This document shows, one piece after another, positions 44,283-52,970 of a DNA stretch of 64,000 bases. The DNA is from VMCP01 sp964527775 (GTDB lineage: Bacteria; Bacteroidota; Bacteroidia; NS11-12g; UBA955): assembly GCA_964527775.1 (NCBI GenBank), contig CAZGQS010000011.1, positions 4,456 to 68,455 on the forward strand, given 5' to 3'. The first letter of the stretch is position 1. Every line of letters begins with the position of its first letter. The notes under the pieces are model-generated. The model was not told where the DNA came from, made no database searches, and was given only the letters and a program-made list of their open reading frames with translations. A program made the translations under genes and the position numbers.

Positions 44283-45407
44283 TTACAGTGTGGTTTTGGC
44301 AATTTCTGCAATATAGTGCACTTGGTCTTCAGACAACTGAGGATATAGAGGCAATCTCAACAATCCCTGACCAAATTTTTCGGCATTGGGTAAATGCGAT
44401 GAATTTGAAAATTGTTTCCCGAAGGGGGACGAGTGTAAGGGTTGGTAATGAAAGGCGGTTTGAATGTTGTGTTTTTTAAAAATGTCTATTGCTTTATCTC
44501 TTTCTTGCTGCTTGGGGTAAACCAAATAGAAATTATGAGCATTCCACGGTTCAGACGGTGGTAGATGAGTCATTTTACTGCCCAAATGTTGGTGGTAAAT
44601 TTTCCAGAGGGAAATTCTCGTTTCCGTGACTCTGTCTAATTCTTCGAGTTGTGAATGGAGCACCGCAGTTTGATACTCACTGGGGAGGTATGAACTTCCT
44701 AAATCTACCCATGTGTATTTGTCGACTTGGCCTTTTAAAAACTGCGCTCTGTTGGTTCCTTTATCTCTGAGAATAAGGGCTCGTTCTCTGAATGGGGGGT
44801 GATTAATAACCAACATGCCACCCTCACCACAATGGATATTTTTAGTGTCGTGAAAGGAAAAGCAGGATAAATGTCCCTCAGACCCAACCATACGATTTGT
44901 ATCTGGATACTGAGAACCAATGCATTGCGCCGCATCTTCAATCACATAAAAGTGATGAATTTCTGAAAGTCTCATTATTTCCTTCATTGGAACAGGTTTA
45001 CCGCCGTAATGTACGGGAATGACCGCTTTTGTTTTGGTCGTAATGAGAGATTTTAATGATTCAAGGCACATGTTTGGATGCGTGGTTTGGGAATCACAAA
45101 AAACGATTTTTGCACCTCTTAACAGAAAGGCATTGGCCGTTGAAACAAACGTATAAGAAGGGATAATTACTTCATCACCAGGCTGAATGTCAATCAGTAT
45201 CGCAGCTAGTTCTAGAGCATCTGTTGCACTGTTGGTGAGAACCGTTGAATGAAAGTTAAATATTTGATGGATGAGACTTGAACATTTTTCATAAAAAGGT
45301 CCGTTGCCTGATTTTTGTATTTGTTGAGTTACCTGTGATAGGTAATGGAGCTCGTTTTTTGACTGATATGCTTGGTGAAATGAGATCAACGAAGTAGTTA
45401 ATGGCAA
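44283..45407 (-). CDS. WecE/RffA-like dTDP-4-amino-4,6-dideoxygalactose transaminase
   Basis: 374 residues, PLP-dependent DegT/DnrJ/EryC1 fold. Schiff-base Lys189 in FSFHDTKNIHCGEGGM, Asp158 in VIEDAAQCIG, and SYTFVSTANAFLLRGAKIVFCD are strongly WecE-like. It turns dTDP-4-keto-6-deoxyglucose into dTDP-Fuc4N for surface polysaccharide. The start is TTG 45407 since no ATG fits the frame. Lies 0 bp upstream of the membrane protein gene. Confidence 0.87.
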   Translation of the reverse strand: MPLTTSLISFHQAYQSKNELHYLSQVTQQIQKSGNGPFYEKCSSLIHQIFNFHSTVLTNSATDALELAAILIDIQPGDEVIIPSYTFVSTANAFLLRGAKIVFCDSQTTHPNMCLESLKSLITTKTKAVIPVHYGGKPVPMKEIMRLSEIHHFYVIEDAAQCIGSQYPDTNRMVGSEGHLSCFSFHDTKNIHCGEGGMLVINHPPFRERALILRDKGTNRAQFLKGQVDKYTWVDLGSSYLPSEYQTAVLHSQLEELDRVTETRISLWKIYHQHLGSKMTHLPPSEPWNAHNFYLVYPKQQERDKAIDIFKKHNIQTAFHYQPLHSSPFGKQFSNSSHLPNAEKFGQGLLRLPLYPQLSEDQVHYIAEIAKTTL

Positions 45408-45462
45408 ATTTAATGTGAAATTATTTTTACAATTGAAAATCTGTAAGCTATAAAGAGTTTTT

Positions 45463-45470
45463 TACTTTTG
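45463..45470 (+). promoter_or_regulatory. -7 element TACTTTTG
   Basis: Fits TAnnTTTG, 11 bp before ATG 45482. Confidence 0.5.
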
Positions 45471-45481
45471 TTCTATTGATA

Positions 45482-46099
45482 ATGAACAAATTAATCCTCT
45501 TCTTGTGTGCATTTGGTTTGAGCAATCTACGTGCACAATCCATTTCTTGCAGTAATTTCACTGTTAAACATTTTAGCCTCGACACGCTCAATGCCACTAC
45601 CATGCAAATGGGAATTGAGTTTCAAGCCAATACCAATCAAATGGTAGATTACCCTCATGTGACTCTCATTACAGATTGTAACGGTGATTCTGTTGCTGTT
45701 GGACAAATGTATTATTTTGGGCAATTTGGAGGTACAACTCAAGATTATCCTGTAACCCTTTTAAAGTCTAACTATTGTGAACCATTAAAAGTGACCTTCA
45801 TTTACTCGAATGGGGGTAAAACAGATACTTGTTACTTCTTTTTTGGAAAATCGGCCAGTAAAAAGACGTTTTCTCAGAATTTAATTGAGGTATTTCCAAA
45901 TCCATCAACAGGTAAGGTAACGGTAAAATTCAAAAATCATGCTTCGATTCATGAGATTGAGATTTTTGATTTCTTGGGACGCAGAGTCTTTGCTTCGATT
46001 GTGAGTGAAGATATTGATGTTCTTGATTTACACAAGCTGCTTTCAGGTCAATATGTCTTAAAAGCAGATGGTAATTCCCAAGTTCTGATTCTGGAATGA
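45482..46099 (+). CDS. Small T9SS-exported protein with type A sorting domain
   Basis: 205 residues from ATG 45482. Signal peptide ends LRAQ (about 19). Middle part (25-125) a beta-sandwich-like region with paired Cys (ISCSNF, TDCNGD, NYCEP, DTCYF). The C-terminus VFPNPSTGKVTVKF ... FDFLGRRVF ... SGQYVLKADGNSQVLILE is a type A T9SS sorting domain. Function unknown. Confidence 0.85.
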   Translation: MNKLILFLCAFGLSNLRAQSISCSNFTVKHFSLDTLNATTMQMGIEFQANTNQMVDYPHVTLITDCNGDSVAVGQMYYFGQFGGTTQDYPVTLLKSNYCEPLKVTFIYSNGGKTDTCYFFFGKSASKKTFSQNLIEVFPNPSTGKVTVKFKNHASIHEIEIFDFLGRRVFASIVSEDIDVLDLHKLLSGQYVLKADGNSQVLILE

Positions 46100-46148
46100 T
46101 CTAAATAAATAAAAGTTAAAATGCAGCAGAATTATTGTTTAGTTGCAA

Positions 46149-46156
46149 TATATTTG
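46149..46156 (+). promoter_or_regulatory. -7 element TATATTTG of the Xre-RES pair
   Basis: Fits TAnnTTTG, 31 bp before the chosen ATG 46188, leaving room for an operator in the leader. Confidence 0.4.
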
Positions 46157-46187
46157 CTGTGTGGGTAATGAGCCAGATTTTAATTGG

Positions 46188-46637
46188 ATGGAAGAGGGTT
46201 CGGGCGGTAAAATATCCCCCGAAAAAAAAATCTGTGTAGAAGGGAAGGAGTATGTTTGGAGCAGTGAGTTCGACAAAATTAGGGTGGTTAGAGAAGGTGT
46301 ACCTTATGGTTCTGTGGAGGTTCTGAGCAAACGTATGGGTAGGCCCGTAAAAGCGTTGCTCGAAATTTTAGGACTGCCACAGACCACTTATAACAAGAAA
46401 AAACTGGAGAATTCGAAGTTTGATAGTCGCGAAACTGAGCTGCTCCTGCGAATGGTGGAGATCATCGATCAAGGGGTGTTCGTGTTCAACGGCGAAGAAG
46501 AAAAGTTTCTGAGGTGGCTGGGAAAACCCAATTTGTCGCTCGGCGGTTTAGAGCCTAATCAATTGTTTGACACCATTGTGGGGTTGGATCAAGTGGAAGG
46601 TGCATTGCTCCGTATTGATTCTGGAAGTCTTGCCTGA
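46188..46637 (+). CDS. Xre/MbcA/ParS-type antitoxin (DUF2384)
   Basis: 149 residues from ATG 46188; an upstream in-frame TTG at 46143 is inside the promoter. Helical N-terminus (VEVLSKRMGRPVKALLEILGLPQTTYNKKK) and the C-terminal DUF2384 pattern (ETELLLRMVEIIDQGVFVF..EEEKFLRWLGKPNLSLGGLEPNQLFDTIVGLDQVEGALLRIDSG). The C-terminus blocks the active site of the RES toxin encoded next; stop and start overlap. Contains one copy of the tcccccgaaaa word. Confidence 0.88.
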   Translation: MEEGSGGKISPEKKICVEGKEYVWSSEFDKIRVVREGVPYGSVEVLSKRMGRPVKALLEILGLPQTTYNKKKLENSKFDSRETELLLRMVEIIDQGVFVFNGEEEKFLRWLGKPNLSLGGLEPNQLFDTIVGLDQVEGALLRIDSGSLA

Positions 46638-47131
46638 TGAAGGTGTTTAGAATTGAACGTGAAATTTATTTGAATCAGACGTTGTCTGGGATGGGCGCTG
46701 CTAAAGCTACTTTCAATCGGTGGTATTCTCAATTTACCCCATTGATTTATACTTCTACTGCTAGATCGTTGGCCCTCTTGGAGCTGGCTGTTCATCTTGA
46801 TTTGAGCGCAGATTTGCCCACAGATAGATATTGGGTGGAGATTGAATTTGATGATGATTTAGAGATTTTGGAGGTATCGGTGGATAAGCTTCCTTTGGGT
46901 TGGAATAATTTTCCGCCGTCCTTGAGGACTCAAATGCTGGGTGATTGGTTTGTACGGCAAAATCAATATGCTGTAATGAAGGTGCCTAGTAGCATTGTGC
47001 CGCAGGAGTTTAATTATTTGATTCATCCCATGCACCCTGACATGGCGAAAATCAAGGTGGTAAAAACGGAACCGCTTACTTTTGATTCGATAATTTTTAA
47101 TTCTACTTACAAAAAACACGTGAAATTGTAA
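46637..47131 (+). CDS. RES-domain toxin (NAD+ phosphorylase type)
   Basis: 164 residues. Begins MKVFRIERE and has FNRWYSQFTPLIYTSTARSLALLELAVHL, where Arg, Tyr, Ser and Glu of the RES fold are found. RES toxins deplete NAD+ (or modify targets by ADP-ribosylation). One-base overlap with the antitoxin stop supports a type II toxin-antitoxin pair. Confidence 0.88.
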   Translation: MKVFRIEREIYLNQTLSGMGAAKATFNRWYSQFTPLIYTSTARSLALLELAVHLDLSADLPTDRYWVEIEFDDDLEILEVSVDKLPLGWNNFPPSLRTQMLGDWFVRQNQYAVMKVPSSIVPQEFNYLIHPMHPDMAKIKVVKTEPLTFDSIIFNSTYKKHVKL

Positions 47132-47201
47132 GTGGGAATTGAGTTAAAGTATTTTATATTAATATTATAGTCTATTTCTAGTGAAAATGGCCTCGAAAAA
47201 C

Positions 47202-47918
47202 TCATTTTGTCAAATTGACCGATAAACCCACACTCAAATTTAATCCATTGAAACTTTTAGGGTATGTATATGTTCTGTATTCTCCCAAAGAATTAAAATT
47301 GCTCGTGTTTTCAAATTCAAAATTTGAACTAATATATCTGGCATTTACAAGATAAGATAAATGATTTGATACACGGTATTTTAGCTGCCCTCCTAATTGA
47401 AGAGCTACACCTGCTGCATAATTCGAAGTGTAAACGCCCCAATATCCAGAGTTGTATTCTTTAACAACCATTTCAGGGTCTTTCCCAAAAGAAATACCCA
47501 ATTGAGCTCTTCCACTGAAATTGAACTTTTCATTGATCTCGAATTCTTTTTGAGCTCCTATTAAATAAGAAGCCATTGAGTATGCTTCAGACCTAATTGA
47601 CCAATCTGCACCGGGTGTTGCAAGAGAAAGTTCCCTGTCGTATCCATCAGCATCAAAAGAGTTACTTTGACTTACCACACTGCCAATTATGGCTAGATTA
47701 CCTGATTTCAAATGATAAAGTAAATTAAGTTCACCCGAAAATCCACCTCTTGCATATCCAGCATCATCGTTTTGTCCATTGTCGTCTCTAAAATCACCCA
47801 ATGGAGTGCTTGTGCCAAAGGTATACTCGAACGAATAAATTCCATTTTGAGCCATGGATTTCAATGGGAAAAATGCAACCAAAGAAAATAAAATCAATGC
47901 ATTCAAATTGTTTTTCAT
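47202..47918 (-). CDS. Outer membrane beta-barrel protein
   Basis: 238 residues. Signal peptide ends SMAQ (about 24). Alternating strands throughout, ending GLNLSVGLSVNLTK, as in PF13505-type small barrels. No specific function visible. Divergent from the MFS gene. Confidence 0.75.
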   Translation of the reverse strand: MKNNLNALILFSLVAFFPLKSMAQNGIYSFEYTFGTSTPLGDFRDDNGQNDDAGYARGGFSGELNLLYHLKSGNLAIIGSVVSQSNSFDADGYDRELSLATPGADWSIRSEAYSMASYLIGAQKEFEINEKFNFSGRAQLGISFGKDPEMVVKEYNSGYWGVYTSNYAAGVALQLGGQLKYRVSNHLSYLVNARYISSNFEFENTSNFNSLGEYRTYTYPKSFNGLNLSVGLSVNLTK

Positions 47919-48005
47919 GGGTCCGAAAATAAACCTTTTTTAACATTTGTAAAAGGAATTCCATCCCCAGAAAATGAGCTTTGTAGGTGAATACTCGCCT
48001 GCATC

Positions 48006-49205
48006 ATGGATAATACAAAGCTCGGACTTAAACAGAACTGGAAACAGTTCACCCTTTTGGTCATCATCAATGCTTTTGTGGGCGGAATGGTGGGTTTGGA
48101 GAGAAGCATTTTTCCGGAGTTCGCCTCGCTCTTTGGAGTGAAATCAGCCACCGCTATTTTATCGTTTATCACCGCGTTTGGACTGTCAAAGGCCGCTGCC
48201 AACTATTTCACAGGCAAATTAGCCAATATCTATGGGCGTAAAAACTTGCTCGTTTTTGGATGGATTTTGGCTATCCCCATTCCGTTCATGCTCATCTATG
48301 CCACTCAATGGAGTTGGGTCATTGCAGCCAATGTGCTTTTGGGTGTAAGTCAAGGACTGACGTGGAGCTCCACTGTGGTGATGAAAATTGACTTGGTGGG
48401 CGATAAAAACCGAGGTTTAGCCATGGGAATCAACGAATTTGCTGGCTATTTAGCCGTAGGTGTTTTTGCTGTGCTAAGTGGTAGCATGGCCCAAAAATAT
48501 GGAGTCACTCCTTACCCCTTTTACCTGGGCATTGTGATTTCTTTTTTGGGACTGATACTCTCGTTTTTCTGGGTGAAAGATACCCGAAGTTTTGTGCATC
48601 ATGAAACGAAACAGTCATCTCAAGTGCTCAACCGTAAATCTGTTTTTTGGGATACTACCTTTAAAAATAAAACCCTCAGCGCCGTGACCCAAGCAGGTTT
48701 GGTCAATAACCTCAACGATGGCATGATTTGGGGTCTGTTGCCTATTTTGTTGGTGAGCAAGGGCATGAACGCCGCCTCAATGAGTGTTGTTGTAGCAATT
48801 TATCCGACGGTTTGGGGACTTGCACAGTTGTTCACCGGAAAAATGTCAGATCATTTTTCGAAGAAATCGATGCTTTTTTGGGGGATGTTGATTCAGGGAA
48901 TTGCCATTATTTTGATGCCAACTCTAAATGGGTTTTACCCATTGGCATCATTGTCTGTGATTTTGGGACTGGGAACGGCGTTGGTTTATCCCACGTTTTT
49001 GTCAACCATTGCACAAGTGACACACCCATTTCAAAGGGCTGAAACCATAGGTGTTTTTAGGTTGTGGCGTGATCTAGGTTATGCCATAGGAGCCATCATT
49101 TCAGGAATAACCGCTGATTATCTAGGGTTGAATTGGGCTATTTATTTGATTGGATTATTGACGGTGTTTTCGTCTGTGGTGGTGAAGTTTCGGTTTTCAA
49201 ACTAG
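48006..49205 (+). CDS. Major facilitator superfamily transporter
   Basis: 399 residues, twelve transmembrane helices. Motif A-like loops YFTGKLANIYGRKNLLVFG (between helices 2 and 3) and FTGKMSDHFSKKSMLFWG in the second half. EFAGYLAVG and RLWRDLGYAIGAIISG are seen in drug/H+ antiporter-type MFS proteins. Substrate unknown. The last 68 bp, including the end of helix 12, overlap the convergent thioredoxin-TPR gene. Confidence 0.87.
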   Translation: MDNTKLGLKQNWKQFTLLVIINAFVGGMVGLERSIFPEFASLFGVKSATAILSFITAFGLSKAAANYFTGKLANIYGRKNLLVFGWILAIPIPFMLIYATQWSWVIAANVLLGVSQGLTWSSTVVMKIDLVGDKNRGLAMGINEFAGYLAVGVFAVLSGSMAQKYGVTPYPFYLGIVISFLGLILSFFWVKDTRSFVHHETKQSSQVLNRKSVFWDTTFKNKTLSAVTQAGLVNNLNDGMIWGLLPILLVSKGMNAASMSVVVAIYPTVWGLAQLFTGKMSDHFSKKSMLFWGMLIQGIAIILMPTLNGFYPLASLSVILGLGTALVYPTFLSTIAQVTHPFQRAETIGVFRLWRDLGYAIGAIISGITADYLGLNWAIYLIGLLTVFSSVVVKFRFSN

Positions 49206-50502
49206 CCCCTTTTGCTGCCTGAATTTCCTTCAGTAATGCCTCCGATTTCTTTGTGTCTTCCTTGGCGGTAGTGCCCAATTCGATGGATCTTACGGCGCTG
49301 GCTTCTGCTGAATTGTAATCTTTTAATTTGAATTCTAAGTTGGCTTTGGTGTTGTAAAAATTCGCCTCTGGAGCCATATCTAAGCTTTTGTTCGAATAGA
49401 CCATGGCCTTTTTTAGAAATGCAACTTCATCGGTTTCCTTGAAAAGCGTCCAAGCTGTTTGATTGTAGTCTTGAGCCCTGGTGGCGTATTTTGAATTCGC
49501 TGTTTTTATGCAGTTTTCGTCAAATAACTGCACGTACGAAGCCCAATCTTTTTGCGTTTTGTGCCAATTCATCCAGTTGGAATAATTCTGGAATTCTGGA
49601 TATTCAGTCCACTTCAGCAATTCTTTGAGGTTATTCTCAAATTCGGTTTTGTTGCCTGCATTGATGGATTTATACACTTGACTGTCCCATATTTGTTCGG
49701 TGAAAGAACGGGTCAAATCATGTCCGAATAGAGAATCGAACTGCTCAACATGCTCCATCCATAGTTTTACATGGTCATTGTTGAAATTATACTGGCTCAA
49801 ACATCCCACGGCAAACAACTGAAAAACATCGGTCAATTGGCTGTATTTAGCTGAAAAACCGCTGGTGGTGGTATCCTTGAACATAGAATAATCTTTGCTG
49901 TTGATGAAGGGCGCGAACCAATCAGGGATGTTGCTGGGTCTGATTTTTGGAAAACCGGGACGGGCATATTTGCCCTTGAAGCCGTCTGTTTTGATGATGT
50001 TGTGGATAGAATCCATCTCTTTCAGCCACACTGCTTTTTCAGCATAACCGCGGTAAGTGAACAACAGGTTCCCGTCCCCATTAAAGATCAAAAATGTAGG
50101 GAATCCGCTCACGCCGTAGTGAAAACGGAGGAGTCTTCCGAGGGAGTCTTGCTCCATTTCGAGCGAGTAACAGTCCATGAAAGACTGCATTTTTGTGCTA
50201 ACCGAGCTGTCGCGGAAGGTCTTTTTATCCATCACTATGCACCAATAACACCAATCGGTGTAGCAGTCAACGAAGAGCAATTTGTTGGCTTCTTTGGCTT
50301 TTTTGAGGGATAATTCCCAGCTATTTAACTTCGGGAAGAAAGTCTCTATTTTGGGGAACGCTGGCTTGGCCGGTTTGTTGGTGTTTTGGGCTCCGCCCGA
50401 CAAGAACAGCCCGAAAAGAGCTAAAAAGAGTAGGGGTGTTTTTACATAAATAGGTCCATGTTTTTTGCCTAAATTCGTGCTAAATGAAAATCTTGAAATC
50501 AC
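49138..50502 (-). CDS. Periplasmic thioredoxin-like protein with TPR tail
   Basis: 454 residues from GTG 50502; no nearby ATG fits the frame, so the start is uncertain. Hydrophobic signal (about 22-38, ending GGAQ). Thioredoxin fold (about 58-170) with active site WCYWC (Cys85-Tyr-Trp-Cys88) and a cis-Pro in GVSGFPTFLIF. C-terminal part (about 310-430) has TPR-like helices (YNQTAWTLFKETDEVAFLKKAMVYSNKSLDMAP). Probably a thiol-disulfide oxidoreductase. The last 20 or so residues are polar and Thr/Pro-rich and are encoded opposite the last helix of the MFS gene. Confidence 0.82.
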   Translation of the reverse strand: MISRFSFSTNLGKKHGPIYVKTPLLFLALFGLFLSGGAQNTNKPAKPAFPKIETFFPKLNSWELSLKKAKEANKLLFVDCYTDWCYWCIVMDKKTFRDSSVSTKMQSFMDCYSLEMEQDSLGRLLRFHYGVSGFPTFLIFNGDGNLLFTYRGYAEKAVWLKEMDSIHNIIKTDGFKGKYARPGFPKIRPSNIPDWFAPFINSKDYSMFKDTTTSGFSAKYSQLTDVFQLFAVGCLSQYNFNNDHVKLWMEHVEQFDSLFGHDLTRSFTEQIWDSQVYKSINAGNKTEFENNLKELLKWTEYPEFQNYSNWMNWHKTQKDWASYVQLFDENCIKTANSKYATRAQDYNQTAWTLFKETDEVAFLKKAMVYSNKSLDMAPEANFYNTKANLEFKLKDYNSAEASAVRSIELGTTAKEDTKKSEALLKEIQAAKGASLKTETSPPQTKTPSIIQSNK

Positions 50503-50651
50503 TTAACAATAGTAATCTTATTCCCAAAGATTTACAAATCATTAAATCACAACTAGATCAAAAGATTTTCTTCAAGGAATTAATGAACCCAGGAAAACCC
50601 AATCAAGCGCTTTTGAATGCTGTGAAGGAGTATAAAAAGTTATTTGGCTAA
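50484..50651 (+). CDS. Small hypothetical protein (55 aa)
   Basis: ATG 50484 to TAA 50651. Basic (many Lys), helical: MKILKSLNNSNLIPKDLQ ... NPGKPNQALLNAVKEYKKLFG. It fills the gap between two divergent genes, overlaps the 5' end of the thioredoxin gene by 19 bp and ends 5 bp before the next membrane gene on the same strand, so it could be the first gene of a two-gene operon. No family recognised. Confidence 0.45.
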   Translation: MKILKSLNNSNLIPKDLQIIKSQLDQKIFFKELMNPGKPNQALLNAVKEYKKLFG

Positions 50652-50656
50652 AATCC

Positions 50657-51451
50657 ATGATGGACTTCCTTCAACAACTCAAATTTCGGAATGAACCGCT
50701 ATTTTATTTCGGATGGATCTGCTTTGTCAGCGCCTTCATTTTTTTAGTCCTCGCAAGAACCACAAACACCCAAGTTTATGGCGTGAATGCATGGTATAAG
50801 CCCTTCAAGTTTGCAGCTTCTACCGTCACCTTTGCCTGGGCCATGGCTTGGTACTGCCATTATTTACCCAGTTTCAATATCAAGATGTTCAATGCATCTG
50901 TCATTGTGTTGCTGGGCTTTGAAATTGTGTACATTGCTTTGCAAGCTTCTCGCGGACAATTGTCTCATTACAACATGAGTACCCCATTTTATTCAGTGAT
51001 GTATAGCCTGATGGCACTTGCCGCATCGCTGGTGACCATCTATACCGCTTATGTGGGGGTGCTCTTTTTTAGAGGGACTTTCCCAGATTTATCAACCCAT
51101 TACCTCTGGGCCATCAGATTGGGAATATTGATTTTTGTGATTTTTTCTTTCCAAGGATTTGCCATGGGGTCACGACTCAATCACAGCGTGGGTGCTTTAA
51201 ACGATAATTCAAATTGGTTTATCCTGGGTTGGAGCAAAACAGTTGGCGATTTGCGCGTGGCACATTTCATAGGAATGCACGCATTACAGGTCTTACCCTT
51301 ACTTTCATTTTATGTTTTGCGAAACACTAAAATGACAATATTTGTTTCCCTTCTTTACGGAATTTTAGCCCTGCTCACCCTCATTCAAGCTTTCAAAGGA
51401 AAGCCATTGAAGTCAATGTCATTGAACTCAGAAACGAAAATAACCTTGTAA
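50657..51451 (+). CDS. Seven-helix membrane protein of unknown function
   Basis: 264 residues with seven hydrophobic segments (about 16-34, 50-68, 78-95, 110-135, 148-168, 196-218, 225-244). Motif KPFKFAASTVTFAWAMAWYCHYLP and AHFIGMHALQVLPLLSFYVL, with conserved-looking His residues. I do not recognise a family with a known role. Two possible ATGs (50657 and 50660). Confidence 0.72.
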   Translation: MMDFLQQLKFRNEPLFYFGWICFVSAFIFLVLARTTNTQVYGVNAWYKPFKFAASTVTFAWAMAWYCHYLPSFNIKMFNASVIVLLGFEIVYIALQASRGQLSHYNMSTPFYSVMYSLMALAASLVTIYTAYVGVLFFRGTFPDLSTHYLWAIRLGILIFVIFSFQGFAMGSRLNHSVGALNDNSNWFILGWSKTVGDLRVAHFIGMHALQVLPLLSFYVLRNTKMTIFVSLLYGILALLTLIQAFKGKPLKSMSLNSETKITL

Positions 51452-51469
51452 AAAGTCAATTTTAAACCT

Positions 51470-51541
51470 AAAACATGTTTGTATTTTATCAATTTAAACA
51501 TCAAAACATATTTGTAAAAAGTTGATTTGTATTTATATTTG
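51470..51541 (+). promoter_or_regulatory. Direct repeat AAAACATnTTTGTA and -7 element before second DUF4143 ATPase
   Basis: AAAACATGTTTGTA at 51470-51483 and AAAACATATTTGTA at 51503-51516, 33 bp apart; the first holds the palindrome AAACATGTTT. A -7 element TATATTTG lies at 51534-51541. Two similar sites three helical turns apart, upstream of the promoter, look like a paired operator. Regulator unknown. Confidence 0.45.
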
Positions 51542-51561
51542 CATGGTAATGAGTGTTTTAT

Positions 51562-52884
51562 ATGTATATTGAAAGGGCCATTGATAGCGACTTGGTGCAG
51601 TGGATGGATTCCGACAGTAGAAAGCCTCTGTTGATTCGTGGAGCGAGGCAGGTCGGGAAGTCATCGGCGGTGAGGCATTTTGCAGAGAATTTCAAGTATT
51701 TTTTGGAAGTTAATTTCGATGAGGAACCCGCAATCAGGTTTTTATTTGATCAATCTCTTACTATTGAAGAACTAATTATCCAACTTGCAGTACTTAAACA
51801 AACGCCCATTGTTGAAGGGGAAACCTTAATCTTTTTTGACGAGATCCAGGCAAGTGTTCCTGCTATTTCCAGTTTGCGTTATTTTTACGAACGAAAACCT
51901 AAATTACATGTCATCGCAGCGGGCTCATTGCTAGAGTTTGCTCTATCAGATCTTCCGTCATTTGGCGTGGGAAGGGTTCGGTCACTTTTTATGTATCCGT
52001 TTTCTTTCAACGAATTTTTGAAGGCTCTCAATGAGGGTCCGTTGTTGGAGCAAGTAAAAACATCCCCCGAAAATCAACCCATAAATCCAGTTTTACATAC
52101 CAAACTAAATCAGTATTTGAAGAAATTCTTCATTGTTGGTGGCATGCCAGAAGCGGTGAGAGCCTACGTTATTGGTAAAGATTTACTGGAAGTGCAAAGA
52201 ATTTTGAATGATTTGGTGATTTCCATCCAAGCTGATTTCATGAAGTACAACTCACGTATTCCTGTTAGTAGGATTCAAACAGTATTTGAATCAGTGGTCA
52301 AACAAATGGGTTCAAAATACAAATATGCTAATGCGATGAGCGATTTAAATGCAGCTCAAGTTAAACAAGTCTTGGAGATGTTGGAGTTGGCAGGATTGGT
52401 GCATCCCGTTACACATTCTTCGTGCAACGGAATCCCGTTGGGAGCTGAATCTAATCCCAAGAAACGCAAATTCCTCATTTTTGATCTTGGTATTTTTCAG
52501 CGACTGTTGGGCTTGGATATAGCTGCACTGCTCATTTATGATGACTTTCAAGTAATCAATAACGGTCCCATTGCCGAGCTGTTTGTTGGACTAGAATTGA
52601 TAAAAAATACATCTAGTTACGAAAAAATAAATCTGCATTATTGGCACCGAGAAGAAAAAAGCAGTCAAGCAGAAGTAGATTATGTGATTCAACATAAAAG
52701 TGAGATTGTTCCTATAGAAGTTAAAGCAGGAAGTGTGGGCAAAATGAAAAGTTTGCATCTGTTTTTAAAGGAAAAACAAGTAAAACAAGGGGTGCGTTGT
52801 TCCTTGGAAAATTTCAGCAGTTATGAGCAAATCAAAACGGTTCCTTTGTATGCAATCAGTAGGTTGGTGAAATCAAATGAATGA
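51562..52884 (+). CDS. AAA-type ATPase with DUF4143 domain (second of two)
   Basis: 440 residues from ATG 51562. Walker A IRGARQVGKSS (Lys33), Walker B TLIFFDEIQA (Asp93, Glu94), sensor AAGSLLEFALSD. DUF4143 part from about 200, with EVDYVIQHKSEIVPIEVKAG as nuclease-like end. Same family as the gene at 36.6 kb but a different subfamily by length and sequence. Role unknown; often in accessory regions. Preceded by paired sites at 51470-51516. Confidence 0.88.
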   Translation: MYIERAIDSDLVQWMDSDSRKPLLIRGARQVGKSSAVRHFAENFKYFLEVNFDEEPAIRFLFDQSLTIEELIIQLAVLKQTPIVEGETLIFFDEIQASVPAISSLRYFYERKPKLHVIAAGSLLEFALSDLPSFGVGRVRSLFMYPFSFNEFLKALNEGPLLEQVKTSPENQPINPVLHTKLNQYLKKFFIVGGMPEAVRAYVIGKDLLEVQRILNDLVISIQADFMKYNSRIPVSRIQTVFESVVKQMGSKYKYANAMSDLNAAQVKQVLEMLELAGLVHPVTHSSCNGIPLGAESNPKKRKFLIFDLGIFQRLLGLDIAALLIYDDFQVINNGPIAELFVGLELIKNTSSYEKINLHYWHREEKSSQAEVDYVIQHKSEIVPIEVKAGSVGKMKSLHLFLKEKQVKQGVRCSLENFSSYEQIKTVPLYAISRLVKSNE

Positions 52885-52930
52885 TTCTTTTTTAACAAGA
52901 TAAATTCAACAAATCTCTTGAATTTAACTC

Positions 52931-52938
52931 TAATTTTG
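52931..52938 (+). promoter_or_regulatory. -7 element TAATTTTG
   Basis: Fits TAnnTTTG, 32 bp before TTG 52971. Confidence 0.4.
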
Positions 52939-52970
52939 TGTAGCTCACACATTACATAAATCAAACCATA

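Noticed and set aside
51543..51572. Short leader peptide (9 codons, MVMSVLYVY) before the second DUF4143 ATPase
   Set aside because: It starts just 1 bp after the -7 element, and such short frames are frequent by chance; no attenuator structure seen.
36600..52884. Recent duplication of DUF4143 ATPases
   Set aside because: The two copies share only family motifs, differ in length and in their upstream sites, so they are independent members.
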